From Pseudoflavonifractor gallinarum (GTDB taxonomy: Bacteria; Bacillota; Clostridia; Oscillospirales; Oscillospiraceae): 64,000 nucleotides of DNA. Shown one piece after another: positions 15,437 through 23,521 of this stretch; position 1 is the first letter of the stretch; the number at the start of each line of letters is the position of its first letter. The notes under the pieces are model-generated. The model worked only from the letters and a program-made list of their open reading frames with translations, did no database searches and was not told the DNA's origin. The DNA is taken from assembly GCF_014982855.1 (NCBI RefSeq), contig NZ_JADCKF010000005.1, positions 142,609-206,608 on the forward strand. The letters are read 5' to 3'. A program made the translations under genes and the position numbers.

Positions 15437-15454
15437 GTGAGTGAAGGTGAAAAA

Positions 15455-16147
15455 ATGGGACAAGAAGAGCGGATTCAAAACGCCTACCGGGGATTGGGAG
15501 GCAAACGGACATTTTATGATGGCATGATCACCTGTTCCACCCTGTCAGGCCGGGCGGTGTGCCGTCTGGTATGGGAAATGGGCCGGGCGGAAACCCAGGA
15601 CTACCTTTGCGCCGCCCTTTCCGGAATACCGGAGGGGTTTTCCGGAAGACTGCTGGAAGTCCCCGTGGGTACCGGCATACTGACCATGCCCCTCTATCGG
15701 GAAATGCCGGAGGCGGAGATCACCTGCCTGGATTACTCGCCGGAGATGCTGGAGCGGGCAAAATCCCGGGGCGAGGGACTTGCCCATGTGCGCTTTCAGC
15801 AGGGGGATGTTGGGGCGCTGCCTTTTGGGGATGGCAGTTTCGACATCGTGCTCTCGCTCAACGGGTTTCATGCGTTTCCGGATAAGGAGGCCGCCTGGCG
15901 GGAGATCTTTCGTGTACTGCGGCCCGGCGGAGTTTTCTGCGGCTGCTTCTATGTGACGGGGCAAAACCGCCGCACGGACTGGCTGATCCGCAGGCTGTAT
16001 GTGCCAAAGGGCTGGTTCACCCCGCCCTTTGAGACGGCGGAGAGCCTGCGGCATCGTCTGGAGGAAACATTCGGGCCGGCAAAGGTTCGCACCGTTCAGG
16101 GCATAACCTCTTTTGTCTGCCGGAAGGCGAAGGAGAAACACCCGTAA
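15455..16147 (+). CDS. Class I SAM-dependent methyltransferase B
   Basis: A 230-residue Methyltransf_11-type enzyme: motif I LLEVPVGTGILT (the usual acidic-G-x-G loop carries Val-Pro), strand 2 ITCLDYSPEML, DVGALPFGDGSFDIVLSLNGFHAFPDKEA, then LRPGGVF. ATG 15455 preceded by AAGGTG is preferred; a GTG at 15437 would add six residues. It resembles the methyltransferase at 4421 in layout. It is the middle enzyme of an operator-controlled operon. No target can be assigned. Confidence 0.85.
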   Translation: MGQEERIQNAYRGLGGKRTFYDGMITCSTLSGRAVCRLVWEMGRAETQDYLCAALSGIPEGFSGRLLEVPVGTGILTMPLYREMPEAEITCLDYSPEMLERAKSRGEGLAHVRFQQGDVGALPFGDGSFDIVLSLNGFHAFPDKEAAWREIFRVLRPGGVFCGCFYVTGQNRRTDWLIRRLYVPKGWFTPPFETAESLRHRLEETFGPAKVRTVQGITSFVCRKAKEKHP

Positions 16148-16188
16148 ACGAATTGTACACAAATATTGAACAACAGGAGGAAAATCAA

Positions 16189-17004
16189 ATGCAGCAAAAG
16201 CGTAATCAACAAGCAGAAATTCGTCTCGGTAGCCATGGCGAAGACTACGGAAGCTGGATGTCCAATCCCGTGTTCTATATTATTGGCGGTATCACGGCTC
16301 TGGCCGTAGTTTTGGCCGTACTCTCCTTTTCGGTGTTCCACATCACGGTTCTCGGTGTTCTGTTCTCTGTTGTTGCGGCGGCGCTGGTGGCCCTGCTGGT
16401 CTGGATCACATGGATCAGGCGTCAGTATGCCTTTGGCGGTGGCGGGATTATGGAACAGGTTCACCGGGTCGTTCTCTCTCACCTGGACTATGACGGACAG
16501 GGCAGTCTCTTGGAGGTCGGATGCGGTTCCGGGGCCCTGTCGATCCGTGCGGCCCTAACCTGGCCGGAGACAAAGGTCACTGGCATGGACTACTGGGGAG
16601 CTGTTTACAATTACAGCAAGGCCCTCTGTGAGAAAAACGCCGCAAGTGAAGGTGTGGCCTCCCGGTGTGTATTCCAGCATGGCGACGCCAATCATCTGGA
16701 TTTCCCCGATGAGAGTTTTGATGCGGTCATCAGCAACTATGTCTACCATAATGTCATGGGAGCCGATATGCACAAGCTGCTGCTGGAGAGCCTGCGAGTG
16801 CTGAAAAAAGGAGGCGTCTTTGCTCTGAACGATGATATGAAGCCCAAGCTGTACGGCGATATGGATGCCTTTGCGCAAAAGCTGCGGGAGATGGGCTATC
16901 AGGATGTCCGGCTCATTGATACCGCAGAAGAAGCCTTCGGCTCCCACCGCCGGGCTGCCATGATGATGCTGGGATCTTCCCAGCTGCTTGTCGGCAGAAA
17001 GTAA
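16189..17004 (+). CDS. Membrane-anchored SAM-dependent methyltransferase
   Basis: The 271-residue protein begins with a short basic tail, then two hydrophobic helices (about 30-48 and 51-70) before a Rossmann methyltransferase domain with motif I LLEVGCGSGALS, VTGMDYWG, and FDAVISNYVYHNV followed by LKKGGVF. GGAGG precedes ATG 16189; an upstream ATG in frame has no such site. The anchor would place the catalytic domain at the cytoplasmic face, near the transporters encoded on both sides. That suggests a membrane-associated or transported substrate. Confidence 0.86.
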   Translation: MQQKRNQQAEIRLGSHGEDYGSWMSNPVFYIIGGITALAVVLAVLSFSVFHITVLGVLFSVVAAALVALLVWITWIRRQYAFGGGGIMEQVHRVVLSHLDYDGQGSLLEVGCGSGALSIRAALTWPETKVTGMDYWGAVYNYSKALCEKNAASEGVASRCVFQHGDANHLDFPDESFDAVISNYVYHNVMGADMHKLLLESLRVLKKGGVFALNDDMKPKLYGDMDAFAQKLREMGYQDVRLIDTAEEAFGSHRRAAMMMLGSSQLLVGRK

Positions 17005-17028
17005 TTCGTCAAAACGGGAGGGCTGACC

Positions 17029-17853
17029 ATGTCCAAGTTGGGCGTTGTGGAGGACACATTGTTTGTCCCCATGCTGGGCAGGCTCTATGCCAGCGAGCAC
17101 TGCCCGCAGATCTTATACGATGGGAAGGCGCTGGAGCTGAAGGAGAAGCTGCCGCCCGAGCTGCTGTCGCAGGGCCGCCTGAGTCAGTATACCCTGCTGG
17201 CTTCCGCCGCTCGGTCTGCCAATCTGGACCGGATCATCCGGGCCTTTCTGGAGCGCAGGCCGGACGGTGTGATCGTCCAGCTCGGCTGTGGCCTGGAGAC
17301 GGTCTATTACCGCTGCGACAATGGAAGGTCGCACTGGTATGCCGTGGATCTGCCCCATGTGGTGGAATACCGGCGAGAGCTGCTGCCGGAGCCGGAGCGG
17401 GAGACCTATCTCGCCGGAGACGCCTTTGCCGAGGACTGGATCAGGCAGATCCGCGCTGATGTGCCGGATGCTCCTATTCTGGTCACCGCCGGCGGCCTGT
17501 TCCACTATTTTGAGGAAAGCAAGGTTGTGGGCCTCCTGCGGATGCTCACGGGGTTTGGAGAGATTGAAATCGTCTTTGATACCGTGAGCAAAAGCGGTAT
17601 GGCCATGATGCGGAAAAAGTACATGAAGCAAGTGGGCCACGGAGATGCGCAGATGTTTTTCTATGTGGATTCCGCATCGGTGCTGGCCGGAAAAATCGGC
17701 AGTGGGGTCAGGGTGCTGGCTGAGGAGCCTTATTACCGCCATATCCCCCGAACCGGATTGAAGCTGTCCACCAAGATCAGCATGGCAGTTTCGGACCGAT
17801 TCTGTATGGTGAAGATGGTACATCTCTGTCACAGCGCTAAATTCCATGACTAA
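17029..17853 (+). CDS. LCM/TcmP-type SAM methyltransferase B
   Basis: The 274-residue paralogue of the enzyme at 14010 has the same order of landmarks: TLFVPMLGRLYAS near the N-terminus, motif I VIVQLGCGLETVYYR, the AVDLPHVVEYRRELLPE segment, ILVTAGGLFHYF, and a C-terminal half with MRKKYMKQVG. It belongs to the leucine carboxyl methyltransferase-like family. It closes an operon of four methyltransferases and ZIP remnants. Retention of two diverged copies suggests different positions or substrates. Confidence 0.85.
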   Translation: MSKLGVVEDTLFVPMLGRLYASEHCPQILYDGKALELKEKLPPELLSQGRLSQYTLLASAARSANLDRIIRAFLERRPDGVIVQLGCGLETVYYRCDNGRSHWYAVDLPHVVEYRRELLPEPERETYLAGDAFAEDWIRQIRADVPDAPILVTAGGLFHYFEESKVVGLLRMLTGFGEIEIVFDTVSKSGMAMMRKKYMKQVGHGDAQMFFYVDSASVLAGKIGSGVRVLAEEPYYRHIPRTGLKLSTKISMAVSDRFCMVKMVHLCHSAKFHD

Positions 17854-17918
17854 ACGGGATAAAGTCGTCCAATCGGAGCAGAAAGAACGGCGATGTGTCG
17901 CTATACTCAGTAAGGAGG

Positions 17919-17937
17919 GGCGCGCTGAGCGCCTTTT
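17919..17937 (+). terminator. Terminator of methyltransferase operon
   Basis: Stem GGCGC/GCGCC with a five-base loop followed by TTTTCT, just before the next operator. Confidence 0.65.
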
Positions 17938-17950
17938 CTCAGAAATAACG

Positions 17951-17966
17951 GTTAGCATAATCTAAC
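17951..17966 (+). promoter_or_regulatory. DtxR-like operator before ECF system 1
   Basis: GTTAGCATAATCTAAC (preceded by G), 24 bases before the S-component ATG. One half-site is GTTAGC, the other TCTAAC. Confidence 0.75.
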
Positions 17967-17990
17967 TACGTTGAAGGAGAGCGGTACATC

Positions 17991-18590
17991 ATGAACACGC
18001 AGAAAAAAGGGATGACGGGAAAGGACATCATTACGGTGGGAATTTTCTCCGCCATCTACTTTGTCATCAACTTTGCTTTTATGCTTCTCAGCGGTCTGCA
18101 TCCCCTGCTTTGGATCTTGATGCCTGGCCTGATCGCCGTATTTGCGGGTATCCCATTCCTGATGATGTGTACTAAGGTGCCAAAGACCGGCGCAGTGGTC
18201 CTGATGGGCTTTATTACGGCCTTGATCTACTTTGTTACTGGCCAATTTACGGTGGTGATTCTCATTGCTTTTGCGGTGAGCTGCATCCTGGCGGAGCTTT
18301 GCCGGATCTGTAGCCATTACCGGTCTTTCCGTGGTAATGCTCTGGCCTACGTGTTTTTCTCGCTGGGGATGATCGGCTCCCCGCTGCCTGTCTGGATCAT
18401 GCGGGACAGTTTTCTGGCGCAGATCAGCCAGCAGGGAATGCCGGAAGCCTATGTCTCCACCTTGGCGGCATTGACTTCCCCGGGTATGATCGTGGTTCTG
18501 GTGGGGGCGCCTATCGTGGGAGCTATTCTGGGTATCCTGCTGGCCAAAGGAATGTTCCGCAAGCACTTTGAGAAGGCGGGGATTCTGTAA
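17991..18590 (+). CDS. ECF transporter S component 1 (MptD/Trep_Strep type)
   Basis: The 199-residue integral membrane protein has five to six hydrophobic helices and a basic tail RKHFEKAGIL shared with the other two S components. The N-terminal GKDIITVGIFSAIYFVINF is the alanine/glycine-containing helix expected for S components of the MptD/Trep_Strep group. S components bind the substrate and dock onto the shared T-A module; here the partner genes follow directly. Ligand unknown. Related ECF systems have been linked to heme uptake in lactobacilli and streptococci. GAAGGAGA precedes the ATG. Confidence 0.85.
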   Translation: MNTQKKGMTGKDIITVGIFSAIYFVINFAFMLLSGLHPLLWILMPGLIAVFAGIPFLMMCTKVPKTGAVVLMGFITALIYFVTGQFTVVILIAFAVSCILAELCRICSHYRSFRGNALAYVFFSLGMIGSPLPVWIMRDSFLAQISQQGMPEAYVSTLAALTSPGMIVVLVGAPIVGAILGILLAKGMFRKHFEKAGIL

Positions 18591-18591
18591 C

Positions 18592-19287
18592 ATGGAGGAG
18601 GCACGGCGCTGTTTGGTGTTCGACCCCAGGGTGGGTCTTGCTCTGCTGGTTTTCGCCAATCTGGCAGCCTTTAGTGAGCAACCTTTTTGGATGGAAATGA
18701 TATGGATCGGTTTTCTCCTGCTCCTGATGCTGCTCCATCGCTGCTTTGCCATGGTGGGGAAAAGCCTCTTGATCTTCGGAGGAATCCTGTGCCTGCAATA
18801 CTGGATTCTGCCGGCTGCGCCGGGATGGGTTGCTACCAGCTTTTCCATTTTCGCTAACTATGCCCGCCGGATGATGCCCTGCCTGATAATCGGCTTTCTG
18901 ATGCTTCGCCGGACGCCTATGCCTTATCTGGTGGCTGGAATGCGGAAGATCCATTTCCCTCAGCGGCTGATCGTAGCCGTCTCGGTGACGCTGCGGTACT
19001 TTCCCGCCATTCGGGAAGAGACAGGCTATATCCGCGATGCGATGCGATTGCGGGGCATCCGGGGATTGGCAAAGCTGGAGGGGATCATGGTTCCCCTGAT
19101 GGTCTCCGCTACCGGCACTGCGGAGGAGCTGTCCGCAGCGGCAGTGACCCGGGGAATCGAGGACCCGGCGCCTAAGACCAGTCTGGTGGAACTGCGGGTC
19201 TCGCCGGTGGACGACGCCGCGTTCCTTGTGGGTGTGGGGCTTACCGTTGCCCTTCTGGCAGTCAAATTGGAGGTGTTTCCATGGTAG
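18592..19287 (+). CDS. ECF transporter T component 1
   Basis: The 231-residue membrane scaffold starts two bases after the S-component stop. It opens with FDPRVGLALLVFANL, typical of EcfT (D-P-R-x-K/G). It has several membrane helices and ends its cytoplasmic region with IRDAMRLRGI and AAAVTRGIEDP, the paired Arg-Gly coupling motifs that contact the ATPases. No ribosome site is visible apart from the end of the preceding gene, so coupling is likely. It overlaps the ATPase gene by seven bases. Confidence 0.88.
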   Translation: MEEARRCLVFDPRVGLALLVFANLAAFSEQPFWMEMIWIGFLLLLMLLHRCFAMVGKSLLIFGGILCLQYWILPAAPGWVATSFSIFANYARRMMPCLIIGFLMLRRTPMPYLVAGMRKIHFPQRLIVAVSVTLRYFPAIREETGYIRDAMRLRGIRGLAKLEGIMVPLMVSATGTAEELSAAAVTRGIEDPAPKTSLVELRVSPVDDAAFLVGVGLTVALLAVKLEVFPW

Positions 19288-20663
19288 AGCTGCAAGATGT
19301 GTCCTTTTCCTATACAAAAGAAGTGGGCACCCTCACCCACGTGGATCTGACCATCCGGTCGGGAGAATGTGTACTGCTCTGCGGCGCTTCCGGCTGCGGA
19401 AAAACCACCATCACCAAGCTGGTCAACGGCTTGATCCCGGCATTTACGGAGGACTGCATACTGACCGGACAGGTCCTGCTCCACGGCGCACCGGTGCGGG
19501 AACAGCCTCTTTACCAACTGGCCCGGCAGGTGGGGTCTGTTTTCCAGAACCCCAAAAGTCAGTTTTTCAATATGGATTCCGACAGTGAGCTGGCCTTTGG
19601 CCTGGAAAATCAGGGCATGACCCGGGGTGAGATCCTCCGCCGGCTGGATGATACCACCGACCGCCTGCACCTGAAGCGGCTGAGGGGCCGGAACATCTTC
19701 GCCATGTCGGGCGGAGAAAAGCAGTTGCTGGCCTTTGCCTCGGTCTATGCCATGGGGCCGGAGCTCTACATTTTGGATGAGCCTACGGCCAATTTGGATC
19801 GGGATACCATCGAAAGACTCCATGATCAAATCGCTTACCTGAAAAGTCAGGGACACACCATTCTCATTGCGGAGCATCGGTTGTACTTTCTGGCGGATCT
19901 CATAGATCGGGCCGTCTATCTGCGGGACGGGATCGTGGAGCGGATCTGGAGCGGAGCAGAATTCCGGCGGCTGGCTGAGACAGACCGGATCGCTCTGGGT
20001 CTTCGCACACTCACGCCTACTCAGGTGACTCTGCCGCCCTCCCGCGCTGCGGGGGAACAGGATGGACTGTCTGTGGAGGGACTGTGCTGCCGGTACAAGC
20101 GAGAGCCGCCGGTATTTCAAAACCTTTCCTTCTCCGCCCGCCCGGGAGAGGTGCTGGCCGTCACGGGTGACAATGGCGTGGGAAAAAGCACCCTTTCCCG
20201 CTGCTTGTGCGGCCTGATGCGGGAGAGTGCCGGAACGATCCGCCTCAACGGCCGCATCCTTGGTGCGAAGCAGCGGCAGCGGATCGCCTACTGCGTCATG
20301 CAGGATGTGAACCATCAGCTCTTTTCCGACAGCGTATGGGGAGAGTGTCAGTTGGCTATGGAAGGACTCTCTGACCAGCGCATCCAGGAGGTGTTGGAGC
20401 GGCTCCATTTGCTTGCGTTCCGGGAAAAGCACCCTATGTCCCTCTCCGGCGGTCAGAAGCAGCGTTTGGCGGTGGCTACCGCCATGCTGTCCCAAAAGCC
20501 GCTGCTGGTATTCGACGAGCCCACCAGTGGTCTGGACTATGCAAGAATGCAGGAAGTGGCTCGCTGCGCACGGGAACTGGCGGACGAGGGCCGGGTGGTT
20601 CTGGTGGTGACACATGACCGCGAATTTCTCCAGTGCGCCTGTGATCGAGTCCTGGAACTTTGA
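19281..20663 (+). CDS. ECF transporter fused double ATPase 1
   Basis: The 460-residue protein carries two ABC ATPase domains in one chain. The first has Walker A CGASGCGKTT, signature MSGGEKQ and Walker B LYILDEPT. The second has GDNGVGKST, LSGGQKQ and LLVFDEPTS. This is the EcfA1-EcfA2 fusion that energises group-dedicated ECF systems. The N-terminal segment contains FQNPKSQFF, the usual Q-loop of ECF ATPases. It starts inside the T gene and ends 18 bases before an AraC gene. Confidence 0.92.
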   Translation: MVELQDVSFSYTKEVGTLTHVDLTIRSGECVLLCGASGCGKTTITKLVNGLIPAFTEDCILTGQVLLHGAPVREQPLYQLARQVGSVFQNPKSQFFNMDSDSELAFGLENQGMTRGEILRRLDDTTDRLHLKRLRGRNIFAMSGGEKQLLAFASVYAMGPELYILDEPTANLDRDTIERLHDQIAYLKSQGHTILIAEHRLYFLADLIDRAVYLRDGIVERIWSGAEFRRLAETDRIALGLRTLTPTQVTLPPSRAAGEQDGLSVEGLCCRYKREPPVFQNLSFSARPGEVLAVTGDNGVGKSTLSRCLCGLMRESAGTIRLNGRILGAKQRQRIAYCVMQDVNHQLFSDSVWGECQLAMEGLSDQRIQEVLERLHLLAFREKHPMSLSGGQKQRLAVATAMLSQKPLLVFDEPTSGLDYARMQEVARCARELADEGRVVLVVTHDREFLQCACDRVLEL

Positions 20664-20681
20664 GAAAGGAGCTGAGCCGCA

Positions 20682-21662
20682 GTGGCATTTTTACAGGACA
20701 GCCAACCGGATCTGTGTCTCTTGGCCAAGAGCGGTGGGTGCAGCGTTTATCAGCTGCGAAATGAGAGCGGCGAGGGAACCATGACCGTCTACGAGGTGTT
20801 CCCCGGCGCTACCATCCTGTATAACGATTTCCACATGGCCTATTGCGACTCCTCTTTTGAAACCCGGCAGGATCTCCTCTGCATCGACTATTGCCGGGAG
20901 GGCCGGATGGAATATGCTGTGGGCAACGATGCGTTCTCCTATGTGGAGGCAGGTGACCTGAAAGTGGATCGCCGCCTGAAGCACAAAGGATACTTTTCTC
21001 TCCCATTGTCCCACTATCATGGCATCTCCATGTGCTTTGACCTGTCCATGGCGCCAATGGAGCTGGCTCGTCTGGCGGGAGACTATCCTTTGGATCTGGC
21101 CGCTATCCAGCAGAAATTCTGCCCGGATGCCCGGCCGCAGGTCATTCACGGAGCACCCTCAGTGGATCACATTTTCCAGGAGCTTTGTGCCGTACCGGAG
21201 CGGATCAAAATGCCCTACTTCCGGGTAAAGATTCTGGAGTTGCTGCTGTATCTCGACGCCCTGGAATTGGGAAGCGGAACGGAAAAGCCATATTTTTACC
21301 GTTCTCAGGTGGAGACAGTCAAGGCTATCCGCTCCTACCTGGCGGAGCATCTGGATCAGCATATCACATTGGAGGCTCTGTCCAGACAGTACCAGATCCC
21401 TTTGACCACCATGAAGGCCTGCTTCAAAAGCATATATGGCAGTCCGGTGAACGCTTATGTGCGGGTTCTGCGGATGGATCGGGCGGCTCTGCTGCTTCGG
21501 AAAGAACCGGAGACCAGCGTCACGGAGATCGCCGGGGCGGTGGGCTATGACAGCGCAAGCAAATTTGCTGCGGCTTTCCGGGCGGTAAAGGGCCAAACTC
21601 CGCTGGAATACCGGCGGGGCGGCGGGAACCCTGTTCTTTCTTTTCCTGACGAAATGGAGTGA
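20682..21662 (+). CDS. AraC-family regulator 1
   Basis: The 326-residue regulator has an N-terminal sensing domain and a C-terminal double helix-turn-helix (from about 230: HITLEALSRQYQIPLTTMKACF, then TSVTEIAGAVGYDSASKFAAAFRAVKGQTPLEYRR). The YxSxSKFAAAFR form resembles PchR/YbtA-type regulators that activate siderophore uptake. The start is GTG after AAAGGAG. It sits between ECF system 1 and ABC pair 3 on the same strand, and probably activates transport genes when the cognate ligand is present. Confidence 0.88.
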   Translation: MAFLQDSQPDLCLLAKSGGCSVYQLRNESGEGTMTVYEVFPGATILYNDFHMAYCDSSFETRQDLLCIDYCREGRMEYAVGNDAFSYVEAGDLKVDRRLKHKGYFSLPLSHYHGISMCFDLSMAPMELARLAGDYPLDLAAIQQKFCPDARPQVIHGAPSVDHIFQELCAVPERIKMPYFRVKILELLLYLDALELGSGTEKPYFYRSQVETVKAIRSYLAEHLDQHITLEALSRQYQIPLTTMKACFKSIYGSPVNAYVRVLRMDRAALLLRKEPETSVTEIAGAVGYDSASKFAAAFRAVKGQTPLEYRRGGGNPVLSFPDEME

Positions 21663-21709
21663 CGCCGACCGGGCGGAGCGGCAAGCACGGACAAGAACCG
21701 ATACAATAG

Positions 21710-21746
21710 GGCATGGTGAGAGACATCTCACCATGCCGATTTTTTT
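21710..21746 (+). terminator. Strong terminator between AraC 1 and ABC pair 3
   Basis: Perfect 12-base stem (21710-21721 with 21726-21737), four-base loop and seven Ts. It ends 15 bases before the GTG of the next gene, leaving room only for a ribosome site (GAGAGGAG). ABC pair 3 therefore depends on readthrough or a start site inside this element. Confidence 0.85.
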
Positions 21747-21761
21747 GAGAGGAGTGGTTTT

Positions 21762-23519
21762 GTGAAACAACGCAGCTGGCTGGCCATCCTGCTCTCCTTT
21801 GCCGGTCCCTGCCGGGGAAAGCTGGTCTTATCTGTTATATGCGCAATTATCAGCGTGGCGGGGGGCTTTGTGCCGTATCTGGGGGTCTATGAGATCCTCC
21901 GCCTGTTTATCCATCAGTCGGCCTCCGGCACGGAGCTTCTCCGATGGGCTGGAGTGTGTCTGGCGGGATATGCGGTCAAGGTAGCTTTTTACGCCTTTTC
22001 AACCATGCTGGCCCATGTGTCTGCCTACACCATTCTGGAGGGCCTGCGCCGTCAAGTGGCCCAAAAGCTGATGCACGCTCCCTTGGGGAGTGTGCTGTCA
22101 AAGCCCGTCGGCTCCCTCAAAAGCACCATCGTGGATCGGATCGAGGACATTGAGCCGCCGCTGGCCCACATGATCCCAGAACTGAGCGCCAATGTGCTGC
22201 TGCCTATCGTGGTGGTGATCGCCCTCTTTGCCATGGATTGGCGGATGGGCCTTGCCTCCCTTGCCACGATCCCGGTGGCGCTGATCCCCATGGCGGCGAG
22301 CCTGCGGACCTACAACGAAAAGTATGCCGCCTACATGGAGGCCAATGCCCAGGTCAACAGTATCATCGTGGAGTATGTGGAGGGCATCGAGGTGGTAAAG
22401 GCTTTCAACCAGAGCGGCGCCTCCTATGAGAAATTCGTCCGAGCAGTGACCAGCTTCCGTGACTTCACCCTGGATTGGTTCCGCTGTACCTGGAAGTCCA
22501 TGAACCTGTGCCTGTCCATCCTGCCTACCACGCTGCTGGCTACCCTGCCGGTTGGGATCGCCCTGTATCAGACCGGCGTCCTGGACCCGGCCCGGCTGGC
22601 TCTATGCCTGATGCTGGTGTTGGGTATCGTGTCCCCGCTGGTGCAGGCGGCGGCCTTCCTCAATGCCATGAAGAGCATGGAATTTGCCGTCCGGGACACT
22701 CGGCATCTGCTGGATCTGGAGGAGCTGCCCGAGGCGTCCGAGCCCGCCCGCCTCTCCGGCAGCGGTATCACTTTGCGGGATGTGTCCTTCTCGTATAGCG
22801 GGAAAGAAGAGGACACTGTGCTGCGTCACATTGATCTGGAACTTCCCGCCGGTACCTTCACCGCTCTGGTGGGTCCCTCCGGCGGCGGCAAATCTACGGC
22901 AGCCCGGCTTATCGCTCGGTTCTGGGATGTGACGGATGGCTGCATTGCCATAGGCGGTGTGGATATTCGGAATCTCACACTGAAGCAGCTGGCGGATCAG
23001 GTCAGTTTCGTGACACAGGACAATTTCCTATTTGACTGCTCTCTGAAAGAAAACATTCGATTGGGGAAGCCGGACGCCACGGAGGAGGAAGTTTGGGCGG
23101 CTGCCCGGGCTGCTCAGTGTGAGGAGTTTTTAGGGCGGCTGGAGCATGGATGGGATACCCCAGCGGGTGAAGCGGGCAAGCAGCTCTCCGGTGGGGAGCG
23201 GCAGCGGATCGCCATCGCCCGCGCGATTCTGAAGGACGCCCCCATTGTCATTCTGGACGAGGCCACCGCCTTTACCGATCCAGAGAATGAGGACAAGATC
23301 CAGCGTTCCCTGATGGCGCTCTCCCGGGGGAAAACGCTGCTGGTTATTGCCCACCGGCTGAGCACGATTCAGAACGCCGACCAGATCGTGGTGCTGGAGA
23401 AGGGCCGTATTGTGGACAAAGGCACACAGCCGGAGCTGCTCAGCCGATGCCCGCTATATCAAAAGCTATGGCAGGCCCATGTGGGTGCCCAGAACTGGGC
23501 GGTTGGAAAGGAGGCTTGA
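21762..23519 (+). CDS. ABC exporter-fold transporter subunit, pair 3 first gene
   Basis: A 585-residue membrane/ATPase fusion with IVEYVEGIEVVKAFNQSG in the membrane part, Walker A GPSGGGKST, signature LSGGERQ and Walker B IVILDEATA. It starts with GTG after AGAGGAG. It is closely similar in layout to the first subunit of pair 2, indicating duplication. No DtxR-like palindrome is found directly upstream; the nearest is at 17951, so control would be through the ECF 1/AraC 1 transcript and the terminator in between. Confidence 0.9.
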   Translation: MKQRSWLAILLSFAGPCRGKLVLSVICAIISVAGGFVPYLGVYEILRLFIHQSASGTELLRWAGVCLAGYAVKVAFYAFSTMLAHVSAYTILEGLRRQVAQKLMHAPLGSVLSKPVGSLKSTIVDRIEDIEPPLAHMIPELSANVLLPIVVVIALFAMDWRMGLASLATIPVALIPMAASLRTYNEKYAAYMEANAQVNSIIVEYVEGIEVVKAFNQSGASYEKFVRAVTSFRDFTLDWFRCTWKSMNLCLSILPTTLLATLPVGIALYQTGVLDPARLALCLMLVLGIVSPLVQAAAFLNAMKSMEFAVRDTRHLLDLEELPEASEPARLSGSGITLRDVSFSYSGKEEDTVLRHIDLELPAGTFTALVGPSGGGKSTAARLIARFWDVTDGCIAIGGVDIRNLTLKQLADQVSFVTQDNFLFDCSLKENIRLGKPDATEEEVWAAARAAQCEEFLGRLEHGWDTPAGEAGKQLSGGERQRIAIARAILKDAPIVILDEATAFTDPENEDKIQRSLMALSRGKTLLVIAHRLSTIQNADQIVVLEKGRIVDKGTQPELLSRCPLYQKLWQAHVGAQNWAVGKEA

Positions 23520-23521
23520 CG

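Noticed and set aside
18840..18860. GCTAACT resembling a DtxR half-site
   Set aside because: Single half-site inside the ECF T gene with no partner.
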